Shown here: positions 26,551 through 34,797 of the stretch, piece by piece
Layout of the letters: every line of letters begins with the position of its first letter
How positions within the stretch are numbered: position 1 is the stretch's first letter
Assembly: GCA_046331425.1 (NCBI GenBank)
Contig: JAXLQU010000008.1
Span: forward strand, 91,041 to 155,040
Source of the DNA: JANNUT01 sp046331425
GTDB taxonomy: Bacteria > Acidobacteriota > Polarisedimenticolia > J045
Length of the DNA: 64,000 bases
Direction: 5' to 3'
Notes under the pieces: model-generated
The model's input: the letters and a program-made list of their open reading frames with translations, nothing else
What the model was told of the DNA's origin: nothing
Databases searched by the model: none
Translations under genes and position numbers: made by a program

Positions 26551-27542
26551 CGCACCATGAACGGCGCCCAGAACGCGGCGAGATTGTCTTGGACAGCTAG
26601 CGCTCTCGTCGCAAGCCATAGGTAGTCCATCGAGTACGTTGAAACTGATCTGATTAAGCCCGAAACCGAGCGCGATCTGCGCAAGCTTAGGAGAAAGCTG
26701 AAGGATGCGCGAAACATGCTCGGAGTTCCTTTCCAGCTGATCCATAAGGGCGACTCGGCCACCGATAGTAATCGTCCCGCCGCCGTGAGCGTAATCAATG
26801 CGGCATCCGGGGATACAGCTGGAAAGTCGGACCCAAAGACAAGTCGTCTGAGGCACGGCGCAAGCAAAGGGCGCAACAGTGGCAGCGTCCCAACAAAAGA
26901 CGTGTCGAATAGGAGCCAGTCCCCTGCATGCTCATTCAGCCAAAGTATGTCAGGCACCTCTCTCGATGGATTGACGAGTGAGTATCCGAAGTGTGCAAAC
27001 ACGAGCTTTGCCTTAATCGCGGAGTTCGGAGGCAGCAGGCCCGAGGCGAGAAACTGCCTTAGCTTTGCAGGGTACGAGTGCAGGACTAGCACCACATCCT
27101 CCTGCAGCAGCCGTGACAGCGACGAGGCATCCATGGTCCCGTCCTGCCCGTCGTGGAATTTCAGCCCTCTGACTCCGTGTAGCCGTGAAAGGGTGAGCAC
27201 TGCCTCGAGCTCCGATCCTGCGGGCTGCATCCGTAATTTCGCCCGAAGGTACTTTGCGCGAGAGATCATGTCGCAGCTACGCGTGGCAAACCACTCCGAG
27301 CGCATGCCCCTCTCGAGCTTGAACCTGAAGAAGGGTATGAACTGTGGCGGTAGCGAGAGCAAAGAGAGGTTGCCTGCGTCGTTGCAGTAGCCACTGTGCG
27401 AGTAGTGCGGGAAGACAACAAACCGATTAACGCTGGAGGTCCCTTTGCCTAGTGCAAGGAGATGCTCAATCTCACGTTCCATTGATACGAAATAGCTCGC
27501 ATCATCTGAGGACTTGGACATGTGAACGTGAATATCGATCAT
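26511..27542 (-). CDS. Amidohydrolase-2/TatD-like metal-dependent hydrolase
   Basis: A 343-residue frame with metal-dependent hydrolase motifs: the N-terminal HxH in MIDIHVHM, GVRGLKFHDGQ, a strand ending VVLVLHSYP, LVFAHFGYS and VFGSDFPAVSP, the terminal Asp ligand. This is the amidohydrolase-2 layout; natural substrates in glycan loci are unknown. The last ~90 residues in this frame read poorly (SFLLSLRRSRSVSGLIRS). The overlapping +1 frame reads more sensibly (LERNSEHVSRILQLSPKLAQ), so a one-base indel around 26770-26850 is likely and the true C-terminus is uncertain. It is the second gene from the distal end of the minus-strand glycan operon. Confidence 0.7.
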   Translation of the reverse strand: MIDIHVHMSKSSDDASYFVSMEREIEHLLALGKGTSSVNRFVVFPHYSHSGYCNDAGNLSLLSLPPQFIPFFRFKLERGMRSEWFATRSCDMISRAKYLRAKLRMQPAGSELEAVLTLSRLHGVRGLKFHDGQDGTMDASSLSRLLQEDVVLVLHSYPAKLRQFLASGLLPPNSAIKAKLVFAHFGYSLVNPSREVPDILWLNEHAGDWLLFDTSFVGTLPLLRPLLAPCLRRLVFGSDFPAVSPDAALITLTAAGRLLSVAESPLWISWKGTPSMFRASFSFLLSLRRSRSVSGLIRSVSTYSMDYLWLATRALAVQDNLAAFWAPFMVRWQHGSQKSAIDS

Positions 27543-27592
27543 GGCCCTAAGCTCTGGCTCGTGCCCGCGCCCACGCCGTTCGTGCCCTTCGC

Positions 27593-29128
27593 CTAGCTAC
27601 GCGACTGCGAGTGGCGCATCGCCGGCTCGAGGTGAACGGCGTTTCCTGCCACTGCCGAGGTTTCCGAGACCGGTGCAGTAGCCGACTGCTGTCGCATCGA
27701 CGCAAGTGTCATGCCGACGAAGGCTAGCACGTAGATTCGCGTACCAAGTTGATTGATACCCCAACCGAAAATCTCCTCAGACAGAGAATACGAGAGGAAA
27801 AACCACAGAAAAATCCCCACGAAAGACCGGCTTTCGGGGGAGAGCGCGAGGCCGTCTCTCGCCCGGTAGATCAAATAGCATTGACGAATCAGTGTGATGA
27901 TGAAGCCCATGTAGAGAAACAACCCCACGATCCCGTATTCGAACAGGATGTGTATGTACTCGTTGTGTGCGCCAAGGGCGACTCCGATGTACTGGGGGAT
28001 GATTTCGAGGCTTGAGCCAATGCCATGCCCGAACAGGAGTACCTGCGGTGAGCCGCTTGCATAGGCACGAAGGTAGCCCCTCCAGATCAAGATACGGCCA
28101 GACCCGGTTCGATCCTGAGTGAGTCCGGTATCTCCAACTCCCGGGACGTCCTCCAGTCGATGTGCCACTTGATCGAATCCCTTGAGGTAGAGCGCGGACA
28201 CGAGGAATGAGATCGATACGAAGAGCAGGAGTGCCTTGTGGCTGACTTTGCGGACGATCTGCTTATCGAAAGAGACCAGCAGGCCAACAAAGATTACGAG
28301 CTCAATCAAGGCCGTTCTCGAAACCGTGACTGCAACAGCTAGGAAATATGGAGCAGAGAGTACGAGGATGGATGCGCGCTGTCGTGCCGATGTGGCTCGA
28401 TACATGAGTGGTACCACACTCACGAATCCGACTACGGCCAAAAGCCCGGAGAGATTCGCTTGTCCCAAGCCTCCGCTGGTCCTGACAAAACGCATCCCCT
28501 TCGACATCTCTGACAGCTCTTCGCTCCCTTCCATCCAGTGGTAGACCGTGACAAGGGCGCAAATGTAGGTGCCAACTATCAGGCAGCGATGGACGAGCCT
28601 CAGATCCTCCTCCGTTTCGACCTCAGCCCAGATAAGAAGCATCACTGCGGTACCAGACGCGAACCTGATCAGATCATTCGCACCCATTACAATGTTCGGT
28701 GACAGGACGAGCGGCATGAGCAGGTAAAACGCGAATACAAAGTACCAGCGCAGTGGTTTGGATATCCCGGGAAGCCCCTGTCGGCTGACTAGCCTGAGTA
28801 CGAGTCGGACGAAGCAGGCCGCTGTGAATGCGCCTCCCCAGATTCGACTTAGCCGGAGTTCGACAGTTCCCCACTGCCCGAGCACCAAGTCCATTGTCAG
28901 AAACAACGTCGGAGCCCAAACTACGAGGAAAAAGCCGAGGAAGGGAAGCGGTTTGAGTACGACCCCAAGGCAAAGGAGCACCATAAAGAGGGCGCCGAAT
29001 GCGAGAGCCTGCGCGTCGGCGAGAAACACGCTCGCTGTGGCGGTCGCCACTAAGACGGTGGCGACCACGTAGTACTTCAGATTCGAGAGACCGCGGCCGT
29101 TCATACAGAAGTCGTCAGGGGAATCCAC
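27593..29128 (-). CDS. O-antigen ligase / polymerase family membrane protein
   Basis: A 511-residue protein with about a dozen hydrophobic segments and a large periplasmic loop towards the C-terminus containing RTGSGRILIWRGYLRAYASG and GHGIGSSLEIIPQYIGVALGAHNEYIHILFEYG. The HNEYIHILFEYGIVGL element is the signature of the Wzy/WaaL (O-antigen ligase, PF04932) family. It would polymerise or transfer a lipid-linked glycan on the periplasmic side. The start is GTG 29128; ATG 29104, eight codons later, is equally possible and neither has a strong Shine-Dalgarno. It is followed by the amidohydrolase gene after 50 nt. Confidence 0.85.
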   Translation of the reverse strand: MDSPDDFCMNGRGLSNLKYYVVATVLVATATASVFLADAQALAFGALFMVLLCLGVVLKPLPFLGFFLVVWAPTLFLTMDLVLGQWGTVELRLSRIWGGAFTAACFVRLVLRLVSRQGLPGISKPLRWYFVFAFYLLMPLVLSPNIVMGANDLIRFASGTAVMLLIWAEVETEEDLRLVHRCLIVGTYICALVTVYHWMEGSEELSEMSKGMRFVRTSGGLGQANLSGLLAVVGFVSVVPLMYRATSARQRASILVLSAPYFLAVAVTVSRTALIELVIFVGLLVSFDKQIVRKVSHKALLLFVSISFLVSALYLKGFDQVAHRLEDVPGVGDTGLTQDRTGSGRILIWRGYLRAYASGSPQVLLFGHGIGSSLEIIPQYIGVALGAHNEYIHILFEYGIVGLFLYMGFIITLIRQCYLIYRARDGLALSPESRSFVGIFLWFFLSYSLSEEIFGWGINQLGTRIYVLAFVGMTLASMRQQSATAPVSETSAVAGNAVHLEPAMRHSQSRS

Positions 29129-29145
29129 ACAGCAGGCATGCTACC

Positions 29146-29718
29146 TCAATCCGCTCGGTCCGCTGATTTGCTTCGTGCGGCTAGCCCCGCAAACTCGGGG
29201 CGCGCCTTCCAGGAGTCCCAATCGGCGCGGACACGGAGAACCCTGGCAGGATTTCCAACAGCGATGCACCCAGACGGAAGGTCTTTGGTAACCACGCTCC
29301 CGGCTCCGACTACAGCTCCGTCACCAATTCGCACACCCTTCAGGACGATCACCCGAGCACCCAGCCAAACGTCAGCACCAATAACGATCGGATCTACCGG
29401 TGGCGGGGCGGGTACGAATCGAAGCGGGCAGCTCACGTTCGAGAGATCGTGATCGCCGCCGATCAGCATCACCTGCGGGCCAAACATCACGCGGTCGCCC
29501 ACTATTACCTCAGACGGCGTGCCGATCACTGTCCCGGGACCCCAGTACACGTCGTCACCAACACTGACGTTCTCAGGGTTGAGGATCATTGAGCCGATCC
29601 CAATCCTGAACCGCTTGCCGACCCGCTTGAGTCGCGCGCGGAAATACAGGACGAGTAAGGCGCGCCAGACTGTTCCAGGTGTCATGAATACATCCAACCC
29701 TCGGCGCCCGATATCCAT
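29146..29718 (-). CDS. Hexapeptide-repeat acyltransferase (LbH, WcaF/Maa-like)
   Basis: A 190-residue left-handed beta-helix acyltransferase. Hexapeptide repeats are visible: SMILNPENVSVGDDVYWGPG, VIVGDRVMFGPQVMLIGGDHD, IVIGADVWLGARVIVLKGV, RIGDGAVVGAGSVVTKDL. The catalytic His is probably in GGDHD, and the usual PAGCIAVGNPARV-type ending is present as PSGCIAVGNPARVLR. It likely O-acetylates a sugar of the glycan using acetyl-CoA in the cytoplasm. It lies 13 nt downstream of a glycosyltransferase and 17 nt upstream of the ligase. Length is normal. Confidence 0.88.
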   Translation of the reverse strand: MDIGRRGLDVFMTPGTVWRALLVLYFRARLKRVGKRFRIGIGSMILNPENVSVGDDVYWGPGTVIGTPSEVIVGDRVMFGPQVMLIGGDHDLSNVSCPLRFVPAPPPVDPIVIGADVWLGARVIVLKGVRIGDGAVVGAGSVVTKDLPSGCIAVGNPARVLRVRADWDSWKARPEFAGLAARSKSADRAD

Positions 29719-29731
29719 AGGTTTTCTATAG

Positions 29732-31039
29732 CTAGCGTCGCGCCCACGCTCGCTCCCACAACCATTGGAGTTTCAAACCGAAGATAGTACCAAGAGCAGG
29801 CATGGCCACAGCAGGAAAGCCAAAGCGATTAGCGGGCACCTGCCGCGGGCTGACGCTCTGCCTTTGAACGAAGTCCAATAGACTTTTTGCCCGGTCTCGC
29901 CACTCCGGCAACGGCGCGAGGGATTCGAGCGAATGCCACGGCCACCTCTCCACGCGCGCCAGGCAGTCCAGGATCCCTTGGCCAATAGCATCTTCATTGT
30001 TCTGAACGACAACGGCGCGGCTTGAAAGCTCGGGTAGCTGTGCGAGCGGGTCGTTGTTGTCGGCAAGGATCACCAGCAGGACACGGCCCGTGGCGAGCGA
30101 GCGCCAGACTTTGCCGGGGACCTGGGCTCCACCAAAGTTGCCAAAAACGATCGCCACGTGGCTCTTGATCTCCAGTTCTCTCAGTTGCTCGCTCTCCACT
30201 CGAGGCCACACTCTCGTAGCCACGCGCTCGGTTAGTTCCCGCTCTGCCGACCTATGGAGATCGCCACACCAGAGCAACTCGATCGGGCCATGGGAAAGGC
30301 GAAGCCTATCGAACGCATTGAGGAACGGCGCGACTGACGCTCGGGGCCCATAGACCGCGCCGGCCTGGAGAAAGGTAACCGGCCGATCGGATGGAGGAGC
30401 CGGCAGCGGAGTTGGCGAGACTCCCGCGGGTAGTGTCAGGACCTCACAACCAGGATAGTGGCGCATGAACAGACTGCGCGTTGCGTCGGTGGTGACAGTG
30501 ACTCCGACCGCGCGCTTTAGCAACCAAGCCTCAGCACAGTGTTCGAGATTCGGCTTCCACGTGCCGCCGGTCTCATGGATGCCCCACGGATCGCCATAGT
30601 CAGCAATCCAGGGGAGCCCGAGTCGTGCCGCCTCATAGCCAACAAGATGGTTACTCCATGGGAACCCAGACGAGATGACAACATCGAATCGCCGACCTTG
30701 CTGGCGCATCCATCGGGCCCCCTGCACCGCGAAGTAGGCCCAGTGATCTGGCCATACCGCCTGTGATGCTGCCTTTCTGATGCGAGGCAGCAATCCCGAA
30801 CCATGACCGCGCTGTTGCCATCGGGCGACTGCTCCACACGCCAGCGTCACGATCTCACAATTGGTGCGGAACAAGGTCGCTTCGAGTCCCGAGTCTCGCG
30901 CCGCACCCTCAGGCAGCGAAGAGCGCACAACCGTCACCTCGTGGCCAAGGGTTGCCAGCTCTCGAACGAGATTTAGCCAGCGCTCACTGCGAGACCCCAT
31001 CGCGGGAGGAGACGCTGAATTAATCACACACAGTCGCAA
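29732..31039 (-). CDS. Glycosyltransferase, GT4-like
   Basis: A 435-residue cytoplasmic protein with a GT-B fold pattern. The N-terminal domain has the GS(R)xRW-like start (SASPPAMGSRSERWLNLVREL, ELATLGHEVTVV) and FDVVISSGFPWSNHLVGYEAARLGLPWIADY. The C-terminal domain has VTFLQAGAVYGPR and HVAIVFGNFGGAQVPGKVWRSLATGR. The E-x7-E motif common in GT4 is not obvious; GGAQVPGKVW occupies the place of the donor-binding helix. It probably transfers a hexose or amino sugar to the lipid-linked intermediate. The gap to the downstream acyltransferase is 13 nt, so it is in the operon. Donor and acceptor cannot be assigned. Confidence 0.75.
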   Translation of the reverse strand: MRLCVINSASPPAMGSRSERWLNLVRELATLGHEVTVVRSSLPEGAARDSGLEATLFRTNCEIVTLACGAVARWQQRGHGSGLLPRIRKAASQAVWPDHWAYFAVQGARWMRQQGRRFDVVISSGFPWSNHLVGYEAARLGLPWIADYGDPWGIHETGGTWKPNLEHCAEAWLLKRAVGVTVTTDATRSLFMRHYPGCEVLTLPAGVSPTPLPAPPSDRPVTFLQAGAVYGPRASVAPFLNAFDRLRLSHGPIELLWCGDLHRSAERELTERVATRVWPRVESEQLRELEIKSHVAIVFGNFGGAQVPGKVWRSLATGRVLLVILADNNDPLAQLPELSSRAVVVQNNEDAIGQGILDCLARVERWPWHSLESLAPLPEWRDRAKSLLDFVQRQSVSPRQVPANRFGFPAVAMPALGTIFGLKLQWLWERAWARR

Positions 31040-31052
31040 CGGGCCTCCACCT

Positions 31053-32537
31053 TCAACCCACTACTTGATCAGCTCTATCTCGTGCCTTGGCGCCTTGGTC
31101 GAATTGATGCCGCCATAGTCTCGGGGGTAGAAGGTTTATTTTGGGAAGCGCTTCGATGGGAGATAGTGCCTTGTCCCCGCTCCAAGAGACGCCCACACAC
31201 TCGGCGAGCAGCCGCCCTTCGACGCGCTCAAGAACGCGCCGAGCTTCGAGTAGTTGCGGCAGGTGAGCGCGATCAAAACCAGCAATGTGAGCGGCAACCA
31301 AGTCAGCCGCAATCATGTTATCGCTCGTTATCGCCACGCCTGCGGGCCGAGGCTCTGCCTCGAGAGGGCCGTCGCCCTCGCCACAAACGATTCCGTCAAC
31401 GATGCAGAGGATTTTCCGATGAGCGTCGCTCGAGAACTTGCCGGTGCGATCCGTCGACTCAAGAACGTGGACGAGATCAAGGACCACTCTCCAGATCGTG
31501 TCATTCCCCGGCCACGCTCCCCCATCAGTAAGCCTGCCTGCGCCCACGGTTTTTTCTGCCGACTTCAGATGTAGCCAAACACGCTTGACAAAGTTGAATG
31601 CGAGTCGGCTTCGGCCCTGAAGCACGCGCTTGACAGCTTTCTTCAACCCCATCACGACCCGGACGTCGTCAGGATACTCGTCCCCGCCTGAGGCTGGCGC
31701 ACCTTCTCTGAAGTGAGGAATCCAACCCTTCTCTCCGTTCACTCCCACAAGATTCTTCATACAGCAGGTGAAACCTGCTTTGTGATGTGTCTTCAGTTTT
31801 GGCACATTAATGAATAGGTCAGCCTCCAACGCAGTTCTCGAAATCAAGTAACTGTGACTTCCTGACTGATGGTGGCAACTCGCCAGGCCCGGCTCGTAGT
31901 CTGACACGGAGAATACCGCTTTTGGATTTGTAATCTCTTCAAGCCAACTCTTGTCACCGAGGTCCACCTTGATGTAGCCACGTGGATCTCCAGGGAGTTG
32001 GTGTCGGGCCAACTGGAATCCAGATTCGTCAATTTCCATGAGCTCTCTTCGAAAATCTGCGAACTCGACGTTCGCGCCAACATTTCGATAGTGCGAGATG
32101 AGCGCATCTACTCCGGTCTGGCGCCATACGACGTCCAGTTTGGCGGATTGAATTGGGATGTCGGCCACAACGATCCTGACCTCCGGGCCGAAAGCAGCCA
32201 CCATCATGTCAATCACGACTCTCAACACAGATCCATGTGTCGTGAGGCTAGACCTGTTCCGCGGATCGTGTGCGACCCAATTCGGTTTGACCAAAATAGA
32301 TTTGGCGCCCGGGCTAATGTTGCGGAGACCACGCAGAAGTTCTTCTCTCGTGTACGGCTCCGGAATGGCGAGGAATCGAGCCAATGACTCGCGAACTGCC
32401 CTATAGACGCAATTGTTGACGTCTAGCCGACTTGGCTGAACGAGTGTGCCCTCCAATTCAGGAAACGCCTCAGGGGGGTCGAACGGCGCAGTCGGATAGC
32501 TCGTCGCGGTACCGATCACAACTCCCACACGCCGCAT
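31053..32537 (-). CDS. DUF362 domain protein
   Basis: A 494-residue protein of the DUF362 family. The diagnostic segment is LFINVPKLKTHHKAGFTCCMKNLVGVNGEKGWIPH, together with ILVKPNWVAHDP near residue 80 and the later ILCIVDGIVCGEGDGP. DUF362 proteins are widespread, some fused to ferredoxins; there are few cysteines here (the CC of FTCC) and no ferredoxin cluster, so it is not a ferredoxin fusion. In bacterial exopolysaccharide loci a DUF362 gene often accompanies asparagine-synthase-like genes, but no activity is assigned. It is bracketed by glycosyltransferase and ATP-grasp genes with gaps of 13 and 9 nt. Confidence 0.82.
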   Translation of the reverse strand: MRRVGVVIGTATSYPTAPFDPPEAFPELEGTLVQPSRLDVNNCVYRAVRESLARFLAIPEPYTREELLRGLRNISPGAKSILVKPNWVAHDPRNRSSLTTHGSVLRVVIDMMVAAFGPEVRIVVADIPIQSAKLDVVWRQTGVDALISHYRNVGANVEFADFRRELMEIDESGFQLARHQLPGDPRGYIKVDLGDKSWLEEITNPKAVFSVSDYEPGLASCHHQSGSHSYLISRTALEADLFINVPKLKTHHKAGFTCCMKNLVGVNGEKGWIPHFREGAPASGGDEYPDDVRVVMGLKKAVKRVLQGRSRLAFNFVKRVWLHLKSAEKTVGAGRLTDGGAWPGNDTIWRVVLDLVHVLESTDRTGKFSSDAHRKILCIVDGIVCGEGDGPLEAEPRPAGVAITSDNMIAADLVAAHIAGFDRAHLPQLLEARRVLERVEGRLLAECVGVSWSGDKALSPIEALPKINLLPPRLWRHQFDQGAKARDRADQVVG

Positions 32538-32546
32538 CGCCGCTCC

Positions 32547-33575
32547 CTACCAGCGTACGCCGAGCTTACGCTCGACATAGCTGGTCACCGAAGTTGCGAA
32601 CTCGGCTTCGAGCACGACACGACCATCGACGCATGACCATGCTCCCCTGTCATGAGTGAAATGGAACGGAGACTGCTCCAGTGTGTAATTCCCGAATGAG
32701 AGAAACTGCCACTCAAATGCGGCGAAGTGGCCCGCAGAGCCAGCGATGTCGATTGAGAGAAATGGGACATCGAGAGCCACATAGATCCGGCGACATGTAT
32801 CGAGCAAACCCTCCGGCAGTTCCTTGTTGAATTGAAACTTGCCGCTTCCGCTGGCACGAAAGTCGTTGTCGCGATTGCGACGTGAGAGCACAAAGTACTT
32901 CTCGCCATAGACGAGAACTTTGAAGTCCCCTTTCAGTCCTGCGACGAACTCCTGCGCCACGAACTTGTGTCGGTGATGCGACCGGCGTTTGTGATACGAC
33001 CGGATCAGGCTCTTGACGATCTCCTTCGCACCGTCCACGGGGTAGAACGTACGGCTGATCCTGCGCGCAGCCGCAACGGCCGTGGTTCTGTCGGTGGCAA
33101 GCGTCACCCCCGAACTCGTAGCTCCCGCACTCGGCTTGATAACCACGGGGTACTTGAGTGAGGCTGCACGCGACCTGAACTCCTCGAGGGTGCCGAACGT
33201 CCGCCCAGAAATTGTCTTCAACTCGGGTATCGGCAGCAGATCCCGGAGCACTTCGAGAAACACTTTGTTGTGGTGCGCGCGCAGGTATTCGTACTTTGGG
33301 ATGACAAACGCGTTGGCGAGCGTGAGTCCTAGCACCATGTCCTCGATGAAACTCTTGTAGTGAAGATGATGATCTTCGGATGACTGATAGAGGACTGGCC
33401 GTCCGGTCAGGCTAGAATCTCGGAATTCGAGGTCCGTGAAGGACCGAATGTCAAGCTCGACATCAAGACGACGAAATTCCTCCCGTAGTCGTGGTATGTC
33501 CATCGAGACGTAAGGCAACCGCCTCGATGAGTAGAAATCTCCCTTGTAATCCACGAGCATCAGCACCGATCTCAT
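32547..33575 (-). CDS. ATP-grasp domain protein (RimK-like ligase)
   Basis: A 342-residue protein with an ATP-grasp core. YPVVIKPSAGATSSGVTLATD is the ATP-binding lysine and Gly-rich loop, HKFVAQEFVAGLKGDFKVLVYGEKYF the second lobe, and IDIAGSAGHFAAFEWQFL the Mg-ligand region. The N-terminal third (DYKGDFYSSRRLPYVSMDI) would be the substrate domain. RimK-type enzymes ligate carboxylates to amines through acyl phosphate. In this locus it may attach an amino acid or amine to a uronic acid or other carboxylate of the glycan, which is inference from neighbours. It overlaps nothing but is 9 nt from the DUF362 gene. Confidence 0.8.
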   Translation of the reverse strand: MRSVLMLVDYKGDFYSSRRLPYVSMDIPRLREEFRRLDVELDIRSFTDLEFRDSSLTGRPVLYQSSEDHHLHYKSFIEDMVLGLTLANAFVIPKYEYLRAHHNKVFLEVLRDLLPIPELKTISGRTFGTLEEFRSRAASLKYPVVIKPSAGATSSGVTLATDRTTAVAAARRISRTFYPVDGAKEIVKSLIRSYHKRRSHHRHKFVAQEFVAGLKGDFKVLVYGEKYFVLSRRNRDNDFRASGSGKFQFNKELPEGLLDTCRRIYVALDVPFLSIDIAGSAGHFAAFEWQFLSFGNYTLEQSPFHFTHDRGAWSCVDGRVVLEAEFATSVTSYVERKLGVRW

Positions 33576-33608
33576 CCCGTCGCGACCCCTCCATCTGGTT
33601 GCCTCTGG

Positions 33609-34772
33609 TTACGATTTCTCGCTGAGAAGTCGATCGTAAACTCCCAATAGACCGTCAATCCAATGCCCATCCTGTCGGTATCCCTGATGGACCGTCGCGC
33701 GCCCTCTCTCGGCAAATCGTGAGCGCCACTCTGGGGAGCGGATTAGGGTGGCGAGTTGGAATGCCAAATCATCGGAGTCTCCGCGCTCGGCGATGAGCCC
33801 GTTCTCGCCGCTTCGTATTAGCGAAGGAATTGCTCCCACCGGAGACGCGATTACTGGTATGCCACAGGCCATTGCTTCTAGAACTACATTCGGGAAACCC
33901 TCACGGAGCGAGGGCAGAACAAAGATGTCAAGCTGCTGCAGCCAATCGATTCGGGCAGTGCCCCTTACCACGCCTAGGAAGTCGATGTAGTCCGTCAGGT
34001 TTTGCCGGGCCGCCGCTTGCCGAAACGACGCTGATTCAGACAATACGCTAAGCCGCACCTCCGCAGAGCTGAACTGCTGTGCAAGCCTGACAAGCGCATC
34101 AAGCAAAATATGGGCCCCCTTGATCCGAGTTTGCGGGCCCGCAATGCTCCCGATCGCAATGTGATCTTTGCGGTGCCTGGCGCCTGCTGTCGCAGGGCAA
34201 AAGACCGTCGTGTCCACGGTGTTGGGGATCGCGGCAACAATGCTCGAGATTCCTGCCGCGCGGATCCAATCCTCGTAGGCCGACTTCCATGTTTCGCATT
34301 GCACGACTAATGCGTCGATGTAACGAACGTAGCGTCGCGCTATCATCGCCCCAACAAGGGAGTTTGGATCTGCGTTCGAAAACTGGAACGGGCCCCCCTG
34401 CCTAACTATCGTTCGCGCTCCGAAGATTCGACTAAGCCAGAGCATTGCCCCGGCCTCGCGAAACAGGGGGCCCGCGAATGGACCGTTGTAGTGGAGCTGC
34501 ACAAGTTCAGGTCGCTGGAAGGCCAGAATCGACACAAAAGAGGCGAGGTTTCCAACCGCGGAGCCGACTTTCCGTGCCTTTGCTAGCCCTCCTCGAAGCT
34601 TGGGGATATCGGCTTCGATAAACATCGAGGGCCGTTTGAGCACCTGATGACGTACCACGTCGACCCGATCTGCGAGTCGAGGATGACTGACGAGTCGGAG
34701 CGAGAATGTCACCGCCCCACCCACGGCCGGAGGCCAAGCTGATGAGACAACGAGCTTGGGGCGACCGCTCAA
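33609..34772 (-). CDS. Glycosyltransferase family 4
   Basis: A 387-residue GT-B glycosyltransferase. The N-terminal half has SSAWPPAVGGAVTFSLRLV and PELVQLHYNGPFAGPL. The C-terminal GT1 domain has GSIAGPQTRIKGAHILLDALVRL, DYIDFLGVV and the GT4 signature FVLPSLREGFPNVVLEAMACGIPVIASPVGAIPSLI, with the E-x7-E pair. This is a clear GT4 retaining transferase of a nucleotide-sugar-dependent glycan pathway. It is transcribed between the asparagine-synthase-like gene (25 nt upstream) and the ATP-grasp gene (33 nt downstream). Sugar specificity cannot be assigned. Confidence 0.88.
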   Translation of the reverse strand: MSGRPKLVVSSAWPPAVGGAVTFSLRLVSHPRLADRVDVVRHQVLKRPSMFIEADIPKLRGGLAKARKVGSAVGNLASFVSILAFQRPELVQLHYNGPFAGPLFREAGAMLWLSRIFGARTIVRQGGPFQFSNADPNSLVGAMIARRYVRYIDALVVQCETWKSAYEDWIRAAGISSIVAAIPNTVDTTVFCPATAGARHRKDHIAIGSIAGPQTRIKGAHILLDALVRLAQQFSSAEVRLSVLSESASFRQAAARQNLTDYIDFLGVVRGTARIDWLQQLDIFVLPSLREGFPNVVLEAMACGIPVIASPVGAIPSLIRSGENGLIAERGDSDDLAFQLATLIRSPEWRSRFAERGRATVHQGYRQDGHWIDGLLGVYDRLLSEKS

Positions 34773-34797
34773 GAAGGAACCTCCAAGTGCAGTCTAG

